Counted from the first letter of the stretch, positions 17,508 through 26,431 are shown. The stretch is DNA of 64,000 nucleotides from JANRKF01 sp964518725 (GCA_964518725.1 CAZFKP010000004.1:37676-101675); one strand, 5' to 3'. Numbers and translations are program-made. The notes: a model not told the origin generated them from the sequence alone.

Positions 17508-17986
17508 CACAGGAATTGGTAACGCTGCTCACGGAACGCGGCCTGACCATCACCACCGCTGAATCCTGCACCGGCGGGCTGGTCGCGGCGGCGATCACCG
17601 ATATTTCCGGCTCATCGGCGGTATTCGAGCGCGGCATCATCAGCTATGCCAACAGCGCCAAAATGGAATTACTGGGTGTGCGCGAAGCAACCCTTGCCGC
17701 GCACGGGGCGGTCAGTGGCGAGGTTGCACAAGAAATGGCGGAAGGGGCAAGGAAAGAAGCGGGAGCCGATGTCGCGGTGTCGATCACCGGAATCGCCGGC
17801 CCGACCGGTGGAACTGCACATAAACCGGTCGGGCTGGTCTTTATCGGAGTAGGTACCGCGAACATTACGGGCGCATCGCGTCACCAGTTCAGCGGAAACA
17901 GGCAGGAAATCCGGCAGCAGGCTGTGCTGGCGGCCCTGGAGCGCGTCATTACGACGCTTCGCCTGTCTGGAAATACTCCGATATAA
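17489..17986 (+). CDS. pncC: CinA C-terminal domain, NMN amidohydrolase type
   Basis: 165 residues matching only the C-terminal amidohydrolase half of CinA: TTAESCTGGLVAAAITDISGSS, GVREATL, HGAVSGEVA, SITGIAGPTGG and KPVGLVFIG. The protein should hydrolyse nicotinamide mononucleotide to nicotinate mononucleotide in NAD recycling. The N-terminal COG1058 domain is absent, which is common. It starts inside pgpA. Its 3' end overlaps the convergent small gene by 38 bases. Confidence 0.9.
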   Translation: MAATALAQELVTLLTERGLTITTAESCTGGLVAAAITDISGSSAVFERGIISYANSAKMELLGVREATLAAHGAVSGEVAQEMAEGARKEAGADVAVSITGIAGPTGGTAHKPVGLVFIGVGTANITGASRHQFSGNRQEIRQQAVLAALERVITTLRLSGNTPI

Positions 17987-18221
17987 TCAATTCGTATTCT
18001 GCTGGCGGGTTTTCCCCCCAACCCGACAGCAGAATTTCACCATACGATTCAAAGTCAACATCTGCGCCGCGTTGCTGATCGCGGTGCATTTTCTCAATGT
18101 TTTTACGATGCGCCATCACGTAGTGGAAAAACGCCTCGCCATCGTCGGTTTCCGAATGGCACAGCACCACACCATAGTTGGTTTGCAGCATCAGCTTATC
18201 CTGGAATGAAAATGCAACCAT
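17949..18221 (-). CDS. small conserved-looking protein, unknown
   Basis: 90 residues from the ATG at 18221. A strong GGAGGTG Shine-Dalgarno lies five bases upstream of it, inside the end of the preceding small gene. Aromatic- and acid-rich, with FSFQDKLMLQTNYGVVLCHSE near the start and ILLSGWGENPPAEYELIISEYF near the end. No signal or membrane segment. The preceding gene's stop is two bases before this start, so they form a coupled pair. I do not recognise the family. Confidence 0.6.
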   Translation of the reverse strand: MVAFSFQDKLMLQTNYGVVLCHSETDDGEAFFHYVMAHRKNIEKMHRDQQRGADVDFESYGEILLSGWGENPPAEYELIISEYFQTGEAS

Positions 18222-18223
18222 GA

Positions 18224-18382
18224 CTACACCTCCATGCCGCGTTCGTTGACAATCGGCAGGCCGGGCAACGTTTTGGTGCCAAGAGCACACAGCTTGCCAT
18301 GCACCGGCGGGAAACGATCCTTAATATCGTTGATGCCGTAACCATGACTGGTGGTTGTTGGCTTTTCCATCACATCGTTCAT
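18224..18382 (-). CDS. 52-residue small protein, unknown
   Basis: A short frame beginning with ATG at 18382 after a GGGGGAG Shine-Dalgarno and ending with TAG just two bases before the next start. The product begins NDVMEKPTTTSHGYGINDI and includes PPVHGKLCALGTKTLPGLP. The ribosome site, tight spacing and matching direction are the evidence that it is real; composition alone would not prove it. Function unknown; it probably acts with its neighbour. Confidence 0.5.
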   Translation of the reverse strand: MNDVMEKPTTTSHGYGINDIKDRFPPVHGKLCALGTKTLPGLPIVNERGMEV

Positions 18383-18511
18383 TGCGAGACTCCCCCATCT
18401 ATTTTTTCCAGCAGGATCGGCTGGTCATAGGGTGAGTATAGCGCCGCACTGTTACGGTTTTATGACAAAAGATAAAATTTTAGAAACTTTTTATAGATCG
18501 CCACTAAGGTG

Positions 18512-19864
18512 CTATTTTTTCTTGATTTTTCTCATCTGCGTGGCCTTGCCGGGCTTGCTGATTTGCTGCGGACGGGCAAGCGCCAGCGCTTCGTCCGGCA
18601 CGTCGTCGGTAATGACCGAACCGGCGCCGATGATCGCACCGGCACCGACCGAAACCGGCGCCACCAGCGACGTGTTGGAGCCGATAAACGCGCCTTCGCC
18701 GATGGTGGTTTTATATTTATTCACCCCGTCATAATTGCAGGTGATGGTGCCCGCGCCGATATTCGCGCCCGCGCCGACATCGCTATCGCCGATATAGCTC
18801 AAATGATTGGCCTTGGCGCCCTTGCCCAGCCGCGTCGCCTTCAGCTCGACAAAATTGCCGACATGCGAATTTTCCTCCAGCTTCGTGCCCGGCCGCAGCC
18901 GCGCAAACGGGCCGATAATCGCGCCACGCTCAATCTGGGCGCCTTCAATATGGGAATAGGAGCGGATTTCAACGCCATCCGCCACCGTCACCTGCGGCCC
19001 GAACACCACAAAAGGATGCACGGTGACATCCCGCCCCAGCACCGTATCGGCGGAGAAATAAACGGTGGTGGGATCGACCAGCGTCGCGCCGTTTTCCATC
19101 GCATGCCTGCGTAGTCGCTGTTGCAACGCCGCCTCGGCCAGCGCCAATTGCGAGCAGTCGTTCACCCCCATCGCCTCTTCCATCGGCATCGGCACCATCA
19201 CGGTTTTCAGGCCCTGCGCGCTCGCCATGTCGATCAGCGACGTCAGGTAATATTCCCCCGTCACCGGCGACGGCTTGAGTTTCGCAAGCGCCTCGCGCAG
19301 GAAGGAGGCCTTGAACGCCATCACCCCGCCCCAGCCCCAGCGGATCTGTTTTTCCTGCGCGCTCGCATCCTTGCATTCGACGATGCGGTCGACGAACGGC
19401 TCGCGGCTCATCACCAGGCGGCCATAGCCGGTTGGGTCTTCCGGGTGAATACCCAGCAGCGCAATCGCCGCGCCCACCTCGTGCTTTTTTTCCAGCAGCA
19501 ACCGCAGCGTTTCGCTGTGCAGCAGCGGCGTATCGCCATATACCACCAGCACGTCGCCGTCGGTTTTGCTCATCGCCTTCAACCCTTGGCGCACCGCATC
19601 GCCCGTGCCTTTCTGGGCCGCCTGCTCGGCGAACTGGCACGCGGGAAACTCTTGCCAGCAGGCCGCCTGCACGGTTTCCATCTGCGGGGCGATCACGGTC
19701 ACCACCTGCTGCGGCTTAAGCGGCGCGACACTCGCCAGCACATGCGCCACCATCGGTTTCCCGGCAATTTTATGCAGCACCTTGGGCAGGGTCGAACGCA
19801 TGCGCGTACCCTTGCCGGCAGCCAGCACAATGCAGGAGAAATTATACTTGTTTACAGTCTTCAT
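18512..19864 (-). CDS. glmU: bifunctional GlmU, UDP-GlcNAc synthesis
   Basis: 450 residues. The N-terminal uridyltransferase domain (VLAAGKGTRMRS, PKVLHKIAGKP, VVYGDTPLL, GYGRLV) and C-terminal left-handed beta-helix acetyltransferase with hexapeptide repeats (the LRPGTKLEENSHVGNFVE and NHLSYIGDSDVG blocks) make UDP-GlcNAc for peptidoglycan and LPS. It ends with a Lys-rich tail. It is divergent from rmuC with only 30 bases between starts. Confidence 0.96.
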   Translation of the reverse strand: MKTVNKYNFSCIVLAAGKGTRMRSTLPKVLHKIAGKPMVAHVLASVAPLKPQQVVTVIAPQMETVQAACWQEFPACQFAEQAAQKGTGDAVRQGLKAMSKTDGDVLVVYGDTPLLHSETLRLLLEKKHEVGAAIALLGIHPEDPTGYGRLVMSREPFVDRIVECKDASAQEKQIRWGWGGVMAFKASFLREALAKLKPSPVTGEYYLTSLIDMASAQGLKTVMVPMPMEEAMGVNDCSQLALAEAALQQRLRRHAMENGATLVDPTTVYFSADTVLGRDVTVHPFVVFGPQVTVADGVEIRSYSHIEGAQIERGAIIGPFARLRPGTKLEENSHVGNFVELKATRLGKGAKANHLSYIGDSDVGAGANIGAGTITCNYDGVNKYKTTIGEGAFIGSNTSLVAPVSVGAGAIIGAGSVITDDVPDEALALARPQQISKPGKATQMRKIKKK

Positions 19865-19894
19865 AGGTCTAGAATGCGTTTCGGAGAAAATACA

Positions 19895-21148
19895 ATGAAT
19901 TTGACCTTCTGGCTAGTGGTGATTGCAGGCGCGTCGGTGGCAGCAAGCCTGTGGTTTTTTGCGCGTTATGTGCAGTTGAAGGAGCGGACGTCTGCCTTGT
20001 CGCGTATTTATGAACAGACGGTGGCGGAAAAATCACAACTCACCGAGTTGCTTTCCATCGCGCAGAAAGAAATCGGCGCGCTTACCGCCCACAAGGAAAG
20101 TTTCGGCAACACGCACGAGACGATGAAGGTCGAATTCCGCAACACCGCGAATGCGCTGTTTGAGGAAGTGAGCCAGAAATTCACCGTGCAGTCGGAGAAA
20201 AAAATCGGCGATATATTGCTGCCGCTTTCCCAGCGCATCGGCGAATTCCAGAAAAATGTCGATGAGAAATTCGGAGCGCAGGGCAAGGAGCAACACACGC
20301 TGAAAGCCGAGATCGCACGCATCGTCAGTATGAATGAACAAATGCGGCTTTCCACCGAAAGCCTGACCAAAGCGCTGCGCGGCGATTCAAAAGCACAGGG
20401 CAATTGGGGCGAGGTGATGCTGGAACGCATCCTCGAAGAGTCGGGTCTGGTGAAAGGCTCCGACTATGTGGTACAGGCCGGGGAAATGGGCTTAAAAGGC
20501 GCCGAGGGCAACCATTTGCGCCCCGACGTTATCGTCAACCTGCCCGATAACAAACATGTGATTATCGATTCAAAAGTATCACTCACCGCCTATGAACGCT
20601 ATTGCCGCGAAACCGAGGATGCCCCGAAAGCCATCCTGCTCAAGGAATTCATCGGCTCGATCCGCAACCACATCGTTGGTCTGGAAAAGAAGCGCTATCA
20701 GGACATTGAGAAACTCACCACACCGGATTTTGTGTTTATGTTTCTCCCGGTGGAGGGCGCCTATTCGCTCGCCGTACAGGCCGATGCCGAGCTACACAGT
20801 TTTGCATGGGGCAGGAAAATCGCACTGGTCTGCCCATCCACCCTGTTCGCCTCGCTCATGACCATCGCCTCGCTGTGGCGTATCGAACGGCAGAATAAAA
20901 ACGCACAGGACATTGCACAGCAAGCCGGGTGGCTCTACGATAAATTCATTGGCTTCATCACCGACATGCAGGATATCGGGGATAAAATCAACAAAACGAA
21001 TATCGCCTATGAGGGCGCGATGAATAAGCTTTCCAGCGGGCGTGGCAATCTGGTGGCACGTGTGGAGAAATTGCGCGTGATGGGCGCGACCACCACCAAA
21101 TCCCTACCGAAAGAACTCATCCAAAGCACCGAAGCGGAAGAAGCGTAA
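19895..21148 (+). CDS. rmuC: DNA recombination protein RmuC homologue
   Basis: 417 residues from the ATG at 19895, with TCGGAG eight bases upstream. An N-terminal membrane anchor (about residues 3-24) is followed by a long coiled coil (about 30-160). Then comes the RmuC nuclease-like domain: GNWGEVMLERILEESGL, LRPDVIVNLPDNKHVIIDSKVSL and FVFMFLPVEGAYSLA. Loss of RmuC reduces inversions at short repeats in E. coli. A frame running back to 19121 is only the opposite-strand shadow of glmU and was not used. Confidence 0.93.
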   Translation: MNLTFWLVVIAGASVAASLWFFARYVQLKERTSALSRIYEQTVAEKSQLTELLSIAQKEIGALTAHKESFGNTHETMKVEFRNTANALFEEVSQKFTVQSEKKIGDILLPLSQRIGEFQKNVDEKFGAQGKEQHTLKAEIARIVSMNEQMRLSTESLTKALRGDSKAQGNWGEVMLERILEESGLVKGSDYVVQAGEMGLKGAEGNHLRPDVIVNLPDNKHVIIDSKVSLTAYERYCRETEDAPKAILLKEFIGSIRNHIVGLEKKRYQDIEKLTTPDFVFMFLPVEGAYSLAVQADAELHSFAWGRKIALVCPSTLFASLMTIASLWRIERQNKNAQDIAQQAGWLYDKFIGFITDMQDIGDKINKTNIAYEGAMNKLSSGRGNLVARVEKLRVMGATTTKSLPKELIQSTEAEEA

Positions 21149-21152
21149 CCAT

Positions 21153-21863
21153 ATGCTAGTCACGAATTTCCATGTTAAATACTGGCTCTATAAACTGGTC
21201 GGCGGCGCCTTCCAGCTTTTCGACGTAGGATACGTGCACCCCGTGCGCGAACGCAGCCTCCGCAGCCTTCATAAGAGCGTCGATTATATCGAAACACACA
21301 TGGCCGATGCGATGGGCTTCGCCACCCAGCGCGAACTGATGGCTTACAGTATCGGGCAGGTGCAGGTCGATGGCTGCTTCACCGAATTCGGGGTGTTCAA
21401 GGGCGGAACGTTGCGCTTCATGGCGAAGAAGCTCCCAAACCGCCGCTTCCACGGCTTCGATAGTTTCGAAGGCCTGCCGGAAGCATGGAGCGGGTTTAAC
21501 CTTGGCAAAGCCGCGTTCGACATGGATGGGCACCTGCCGCGCGTGCCGGAAAATGTCACGCTGCATAAGGGGTTTTTTGAGACGAGCCTGCCGGTGTGGA
21601 AAGAAAACCACGCCGACAAGATCGCGTTCATGCACATTGACTGCGACCTCTATTCCTCGACCACAACCATTTTTGAATCGCTCGGTGATCGCCTACAGGC
21701 CGGAAGCATCATCCTGTTCGATGAGTATTTCAATTACCCGAACTGGGAAAATCATGAATTCAAAGCCTGGAAAGAATATGTGGCGGCGCGTGGTATCGCC
21801 TATCGCTATCTCGGCTTTGCGCGCCAACAGGCCACCGTGCAAATCATCTCGACGGGGGCATAA
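21153..21863 (+). CDS. TylF/MycF-like O-methyltransferase
   Basis: 236 residues. A SAM-dependent methyltransferase of the macrocin-O-methyltransferase (TylF) family. The SAM site reads CFTEFGVFKGGTLRF, followed by HGFDSFEGLPE, and the metal-binding region is HIDCDLYSSTTTIF and ILFDEYFNYP. Such enzymes methylate hydroxyls on sugars. Five bases after rmuC and coupled by TAATG to the glycosyltransferase, it probably methylates a sugar of a cell-surface glycan. The substrate is unknown. Confidence 0.85.
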   Translation: MLVTNFHVKYWLYKLVGGAFQLFDVGYVHPVRERSLRSLHKSVDYIETHMADAMGFATQRELMAYSIGQVQVDGCFTEFGVFKGGTLRFMAKKLPNRRFHGFDSFEGLPEAWSGFNLGKAAFDMDGHLPRVPENVTLHKGFFETSLPVWKENHADKIAFMHIDCDLYSSTTTIFESLGDRLQAGSIILFDEYFNYPNWENHEFKAWKEYVAARGIAYRYLGFARQQATVQIISTGA

Positions 21864-22687
21864 TGAACGCGCATCACGGGCAGGGTTTCTGGGACGCGGA
21901 GATTGTGCTCTCACCAGCGGCGGAAAAGTTCCATTCGGCGGCAAGCCTGACCGAACCTTACGAGGGCATGGCGCTTGACCTCACCATTTTCGTTTCGTGC
22001 TACAACGAAGAAGAGCTGATTGAAAACACGCTTGAAACCATACGGCAGGTGATGGTCGAACTGCCGCTTTCTTATGAAATCATTATTATCGATGACGTTT
22101 CAAAAGATGGTTCGGCAGCGAAGATCGAAGCCTATATCGCCGCCCACCCAGAGGTGAATATCGTCCTAAGGAGAAACAAACACAACAAGGGGCTGGCGCA
22201 GAATTATTTTGACGCGGCGTTTCTGGGCAAAGGCAAATATTACCGCTTGCTCTGCGGCGATAATTCCGAGCCAAAGGAAAGCATTAAGCACATTTTCAGC
22301 GAGATCGGTGCGGCCGACATATTGATTCCGTACTACACCTCAAGCGAGGGCAAGAGCCTGAAGCGCCAGCTCGTGTCAAAAGTGTACACGTTGATTGTCA
22401 ACGCCATCACCGGCTACCACTTCCATTATTACAACGGGCTAGCGGTGCATTTGCGCTACAACGTCATGCGCTGGCACCCGAACACCCACGGGTTCGGCTT
22501 TCAAGCCGACCTGCTGTGCATGCTGCTCGACCAGGGATTTTCCTACAAGGAAATACCGATCATCATGATCGAGCAGCGCACCGGGAAATCAAACGCGATC
22601 ACCCTGAAGAACCTTCTGTCGGTCGCGCACACCTTGCTTGAAATTTTGCTGCGCCGCATTTCCCACCGCGTCTATAAGAAGAAATAA
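21863..22687 (+). CDS. family 2 glycosyltransferase
   Basis: 274 residues. The GT-A fold starts at about residue 38 with LTIFVSCYNEEELIENTLETI. It has the IIIDDVSKDGSA nucleotide-binding motif and a GDNSEPKESI variant of the acceptor-metal motif. The first 37 residues are unrelated to the domain. It resembles dolichyl-phosphate-mannose-synthase-type enzymes without extra membrane segments. Coupled to its neighbours by TAATG on both sides. Confidence 0.88.
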   Translation: MNAHHGQGFWDAEIVLSPAAEKFHSAASLTEPYEGMALDLTIFVSCYNEEELIENTLETIRQVMVELPLSYEIIIIDDVSKDGSAAKIEAYIAAHPEVNIVLRRNKHNKGLAQNYFDAAFLGKGKYYRLLCGDNSEPKESIKHIFSEIGAADILIPYYTSSEGKSLKRQLVSKVYTLIVNAITGYHFHYYNGLAVHLRYNVMRWHPNTHGFGFQADLLCMLLDQGFSYKEIPIIMIEQRTGKSNAITLKNLLSVAHTLLEILLRRISHRVYKKK

Positions 22688-23595
22688 TGGCCGCGTTTTT
22701 TCTCAAGCTGGCTTTCACCATCGCCGCCTTCGCATTGGCGCTGCATCAGGTTGAATGGCGTGAGCTGGTGGAAGCCATGCACCGGCAACAGCCGCTCTAC
22801 CTTGCTGCAAGCCTCGGCGCCATCGGTGTGCAGACCATCGCCGGAGGACTGCGCTGGCACCACATCCGTACCGCGATTTCCGGAAGCAGCGATGCGGCGC
22901 GCACCACCCTCATCTATTACGCCAGCTCGTTTTTCAACGTCATCATGCCCAGCACCGTAGGTAGCGATGTCGCACGCGGCTGGCTGGCAAAACAATCCGG
23001 CAGCGTGTTGTCGGACGTGGTGTATGGCGTGCTGGCGGATCGCATCATGTCGCTGGCCGGGATCACCCTGCTCGTTGCCTCTACCCTGCCGCTACTGGCA
23101 GCGTATCTTGGGATGGATCCGCGTTGGGGTCTGGTGCTGGCGGTGCTGGTGTGGTCGATGGCGATTGCTTGTTACCTGATGCTACGACTCCTTACCTCCG
23201 CGCTTGGCAGCGTGGCGCATGTGCGCCTGATCGGCAGCATCATCCACGCCGTCGGCAAGATTGCCGGCAAGCACCGGCAGGTCATCCTTGCGCTCCTCTG
23301 GGCGATTGCGGCGCATGTCGCCTATGCCACAGCGACCTACGCGCTGGCGGTCGGGCTGGGGATTCATATTAGTTGGCTCGCCTGTCTGGTGCTGGTGCCG
23401 CTGGTACTGTTCATTTCGACGCTGCCCATTTCACTTGGCGGCTGGGGCATCCGCGAAGTCAGCATGGCGACGGTGCTCGCACTCGCGCAGGTGGAAAACG
23501 CCCCCGCAATCGTGCTTTCCATCCAGCTCGGACTGATGACCACCATCGTTAGCCTAGGCGGTGGCGCGGTCTATTTTTTCCTGAAGCGTCAGTAG
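22687..23595 (+). CDS. flippase-like membrane protein (UPF0104/LPG synthase TM family)
   Basis: 302 residues with about seven or eight hydrophobic helices. Typical features of the YbhN/AglD/MprF-flippase family: GGLRWHHI near residue 56, FFNVIMPSTVGSDVARGW near residue 80, and LPISLGGWGIREVSM near residue 240. Members move lipid-linked or aminoacylated lipids across the membrane. The neighbouring methyltransferase and glycosyltransferase suggest a lipid-linked sugar as cargo, which is inference. Confidence 0.85.
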   Translation: MAAFFLKLAFTIAAFALALHQVEWRELVEAMHRQQPLYLAASLGAIGVQTIAGGLRWHHIRTAISGSSDAARTTLIYYASSFFNVIMPSTVGSDVARGWLAKQSGSVLSDVVYGVLADRIMSLAGITLLVASTLPLLAAYLGMDPRWGLVLAVLVWSMAIACYLMLRLLTSALGSVAHVRLIGSIIHAVGKIAGKHRQVILALLWAIAAHVAYATATYALAVGLGIHISWLACLVLVPLVLFISTLPISLGGWGIREVSMATVLALAQVENAPAIVLSIQLGLMTTIVSLGGGAVYFFLKRQ

Positions 23596-23650
23596 CCACC
23601 GATTCCAGACAACCGCATCGTTATAAAATGGTCAGGCCGAAGGCAATAAG

Positions 23651-23723
23651 CGATGTTCTTGAGAACGGTGATGGAATGTACAAAAAGCACATGACAGAAC
23701 CGCAGCGCAAAGAACGAAGCGCT
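23651..23723 (+). repeat. dispersed palindromic repeat, copy 1
   Basis: GTTCTT (23655-23660) pairs with AAGAAC (23710-23715). Between them is a degenerate version of the element at 24844-24919, sharing TTGAGAAC, GGA.TGTAC, GCAC, CCG.AGCGCAAA and CCGGCAT. It lies just downstream of the minus-strand deoxyhypusine-synthase-like gene and just after the plus-strand flippase gene, so it may serve as a shared 3' end. Confidence 0.6.
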
Positions 23724-23740
23724 TGCCCGGCATCACCATT

Positions 23741-24790
23741 TTAGTAGAGCTTCTGGAAATTACGCTTAGCCCGTTTCTTCCAGTAACCACGATGATAGGC
23801 GTCGCTGGCCAGAAGCGGCAGCACACTACCCGCCTCAGCAAACACCATCTGCTCGAATGCGGTGTCCACCTTGCCCCAGCTGCATGCTTCTTTGAGTGTT
23901 GAAGAAGAGCACGCGCCATCACGCGAATCGGCGACGGTAATCTGCACGGCGTATTTGTGCATTTCGACATCGTGCCCAAGAATTTCCGCACACACGACCG
24001 TGTCCTGCACAAAGTTTTTCGGCACGCCGCCGCCGACCATGAGTAGGCCGCTGGCTTTGGATTTCAGCTTGATCTCGGTGAGTTCGCGGAAGTCGGCAAT
24101 CGAGTCGATGGTGAGGTAGGGTTTTTTCTTTTTCATGCGCTCGACCTGATGCACGACCAAGCCAAACCCGGCAGAGCTATCGGTGAAGGCCGGGCAGAAA
24201 ATCGGCACGCCATTTTCATACGAACGCTGGATGAGCGAATCTTTTTTCTTGGCATTTTTCGTGAGCCATTTGCCCATTTCATAAATAAATTCGCGGGAAG
24301 AATATGGCCGTGGCTCAAGGCTGTCGGCAATAACTTTAATCGTGTGGTCGCAGGCCTGCAATTCTTCTTCGTCGATATAGGTATCGTAAATGCGGTCGAT
24401 ATAATTGTCGCGCAGATCCTTATCGTCAACGAATTGCGATCCCTGATAATGCTTGAAGCCGAGCGCCTCGAAGAAATCCATATCGATGATGGAGGCACCC
24501 GTCGCCACAATCGCATCGACCATGTTGTTTTTCACCAGGTCGACATACAGCTTCATGCAGCCGCCCGCAGAGGTAGAGCCAGCAAGGGTCAGGAACACGC
24601 TGCAATTTTTATCTTTGAGCATCATGTTGTAAATCTCGGTGGCCTTGGCCAGATCACGCGAGGTGAACGACATGCCCGCCATCTGCTCGATGATCGGACG
24701 CGCATCGAACGAAGTGATATCGATATGCTCGACCGGCTTCGAGAGCAGGTTGTCTTTTTTGGTCGATTTCTTTTTTGCAGCAGTTGCCAT
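23741..24790 (-). CDS. speY: deoxyhypusine synthase-like enzyme, probable homospermidine-type polyamine synthase
   Basis: 349 residues. Clear deoxyhypusine synthase fold with NAD-site stretches LTLAGSTSAGGCMK, IVATGASIIDMDF, PIFCPAFTDSSAG and KASGLLMVGGGVPKNF. The catalytic lysine is in EACSWGKVDTAFE (Lys about 307). Bacteria lack eIF5A, so such proteins act on free amines; some produce homospermidine or guanidino analogues. The neighbouring ornithine decarboxylase gene, which would supply putrescine, supports a homospermidine-type product. The first 13 residues are Lys/Ala rich. The gene symbol is the one used for bacterial members and is given with reserve. Confidence 0.85.
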   Translation of the reverse strand: MATAAKKKSTKKDNLLSKPVEHIDITSFDARPIIEQMAGMSFTSRDLAKATEIYNMMLKDKNCSVFLTLAGSTSAGGCMKLYVDLVKNNMVDAIVATGASIIDMDFFEALGFKHYQGSQFVDDKDLRDNYIDRIYDTYIDEEELQACDHTIKVIADSLEPRPYSSREFIYEMGKWLTKNAKKKDSLIQRSYENGVPIFCPAFTDSSAGFGLVVHQVERMKKKKPYLTIDSIADFRELTEIKLKSKASGLLMVGGGVPKNFVQDTVVCAEILGHDVEMHKYAVQITVADSRDGACSSSTLKEACSWGKVDTAFEQMVFAEAGSVLPLLASDAYHRGYWKKRAKRNFQKLY

Positions 24791-24843
24791 AGTGAATAAT
24801 CCTTACTTAAAAAAACACGCGTTCAATCAGGCTGAGCCAGATG

Positions 24844-24919
24844 CGACGCTATTTGAGAACCGGCGCGGAGCGTACACTAAGTACGCAAGCACCGGAAGCG
24901 CAAAATAGCAAGCAAGCTG
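24844..24919 (+). repeat. dispersed palindromic repeat, copy 2
   Basis: A three-tier hairpin: GCTATTT (24848-24854) with AAATAGC, then CCGG with CCGG, then GCGTAC with GTACGC around a short loop. It is 61% or so similar by eye to 23651-23723 and in the same orientation. It follows the ornithine decarboxylase stop by 19 bases, so both copies sit at 3' ends of the polyamine genes. Confidence 0.65.
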
Positions 24920-24937
24920 GCCGGCATGTTGGACGCC

Positions 24938-26218
24938 TTAGTTAATACCAAAAATGCTCAAGAGCGGCTTGTCCATCACCTCGACGGTCACATCATTAAA
25001 AAATCCGTTGAAGTTGGTACGCATCGTGTGGCCGTAGGCACCGAGCTGGCCGATTTCGATCCAGTCGCCTTCGCGAATGTCAGCCGGCAGGTGAAACGGA
25101 CCTTTCATCGCGTCCATGCTGTCGCAGGTCGGGCCGAAAAAGCCGAATTCCGCTAGCTCGCCACTGAACGTACCGCCGGGGCGGATCGCTTTCACCGGAT
25201 AGACGAAACCGGGAATGCCCGCGTCGAACAGGCTGCCATAGGTACCGTCGTTGATGTAGAGCATGTTGCCCTTGCGCGCATCCACCTGCACGATGATCGA
25301 AGCGCCTTCCGCCACCAGCGCCCGGCCAGGTTCACAGATGATTTGTGCATGTTCGAGGCTTGGGTGGGACTTGAGCGATTTCTTGATCGTCTTCATGTAG
25401 GTGGAAAGCGACGGTGGCGTCATGCCCGGATAGATCGCCGGGAACCCGCCGCCGACATCAAGCACATCCAGCTTCACGCCGGTTTGGGCGACCAGATCGA
25501 CCACCTTGCCGATGGTGCTGGCATAGGCTTCCGGGTTCATGCACTGGCTGCCGACATGGAAACAGACCCCGAGCTTGCGGGATTTTTCGCGAGTGGCGGT
25601 GATGAGCGCAGCAGCGTCATCGAGACCAACCCCAAATTTTCCGGTCAGGCTATAGAGCGCCGCATCATTGGGCACCGACAGGCGCACATAAAGATTCAGG
25701 TCTTCCGCGCCCTGCGTTACTTCGAGGATTTTTTCGAGTTCGGCATGGCTGTCGAGCGAGAAGTCACGCACGCCATATTGGAAATAGGCATCGCGGATGG
25801 CATGGCGGCTTTTCACCGGATGCATGAAATAGAGTTTGGCGCCCGGCAGCGTTTCAGCCACCAGTTTCACTTCCGCGAGGCTTGCCACATCGTAATGCTT
25901 CACCCCGGCACGCGCCAGAATACGCAGCACGCGGGCATCGGGATTGCATTTCACGGCATACATCACATCGCCAGGGAAATGGCGTAGGAACCACTTGGCC
26001 GTCTGCGCGATGGTCGCGGGGCGGAGCACCTGCACCGGCTCTTCCGGTTTCAGGTCATACACCACGTCCTCGACCGAGCGGTAGGGCGACGGCAGTGCAA
26101 TACCGAACTGCACCGGCTTGCTGAATGGAGCCTGTGGCGTGGTCGCGCTGTGGTTGAAAGTAAGGACGTTCCGCTTGGAACGCGAGGAGCCGGGGGGCTC
26201 CGAAATGGTTTTGTTCAT
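24938..26218 (-). CDS. speC: ornithine decarboxylase, alanine-racemase fold
   Basis: 426 residues from the ATG at 26218 (a TTG one codon upstream also fits). Group IV PLP enzyme: PLP lysine in YAVKCNPD (near residue 90), HVGSQ, LDVGGGFPA, phosphate-binding CEPGRALVA, active-site cysteine in FGPTCDSMD, and Tyr in YGHTMRTNFNGF. This matches ornithine decarboxylases of the eukaryotic/alphaproteobacterial type more than diaminopimelate or arginine enzymes. It makes putrescine. The product probably feeds the adjacent deoxyhypusine-synthase-like enzyme. The upstream leader shares a block with the regulator gene next door. Confidence 0.88.
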   Translation of the reverse strand: MNKTISEPPGSSRSKRNVLTFNHSATTPQAPFSKPVQFGIALPSPYRSVEDVVYDLKPEEPVQVLRPATIAQTAKWFLRHFPGDVMYAVKCNPDARVLRILARAGVKHYDVASLAEVKLVAETLPGAKLYFMHPVKSRHAIRDAYFQYGVRDFSLDSHAELEKILEVTQGAEDLNLYVRLSVPNDAALYSLTGKFGVGLDDAAALITATREKSRKLGVCFHVGSQCMNPEAYASTIGKVVDLVAQTGVKLDVLDVGGGFPAIYPGMTPPSLSTYMKTIKKSLKSHPSLEHAQIICEPGRALVAEGASIIVQVDARKGNMLYINDGTYGSLFDAGIPGFVYPVKAIRPGGTFSGELAEFGFFGPTCDSMDAMKGPFHLPADIREGDWIEIGQLGAYGHTMRTNFNGFFNDVTVEVMDKPLLSIFGIN

Positions 26219-26297
26219 CAATAGTACCTATAGTGTATAGTGTGAGAGCTACGGCTCGCTGGAAAAATTCCAGACAAACCGACTAATCAAAGACAGT

Positions 26298-26431
26298 TTG
26301 TTCAAACTAGACATATGGTACCTATGCGTTATTAACGAACGGCCTCAGCAGAGGCCTTCGTAAATAGTACTATGAATCGACAGAGAATAAAGCATTTTTT
26401 TTAATTATTTTCAAAAATGTCACGCTGTGGC
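26298..26431 (-). promoter_or_regulatory. promoter/operator block upstream of ornithine decarboxylase
   Basis: Two segments, 26298-26340 and 26408-26431, recur almost exactly at 27537-27580 and 27613-27636. The first holds the palindrome CGTTATTAACG (26327-26337), which on the minus strand includes a TTAATA -10 box. Directly beside it is a hairpin GGCCTC/GAGGCC (26341-26356) not present in the other copy. This block should control the ODC gene about 105 bases downstream. Confidence 0.55.

Noticed and set aside
19121..19894. Long N-terminal extension of rmuC
   Set aside because: It is antisense to glmU, His/Arg-rich, and the RmuC membrane anchor begins at the ATG at 19895.
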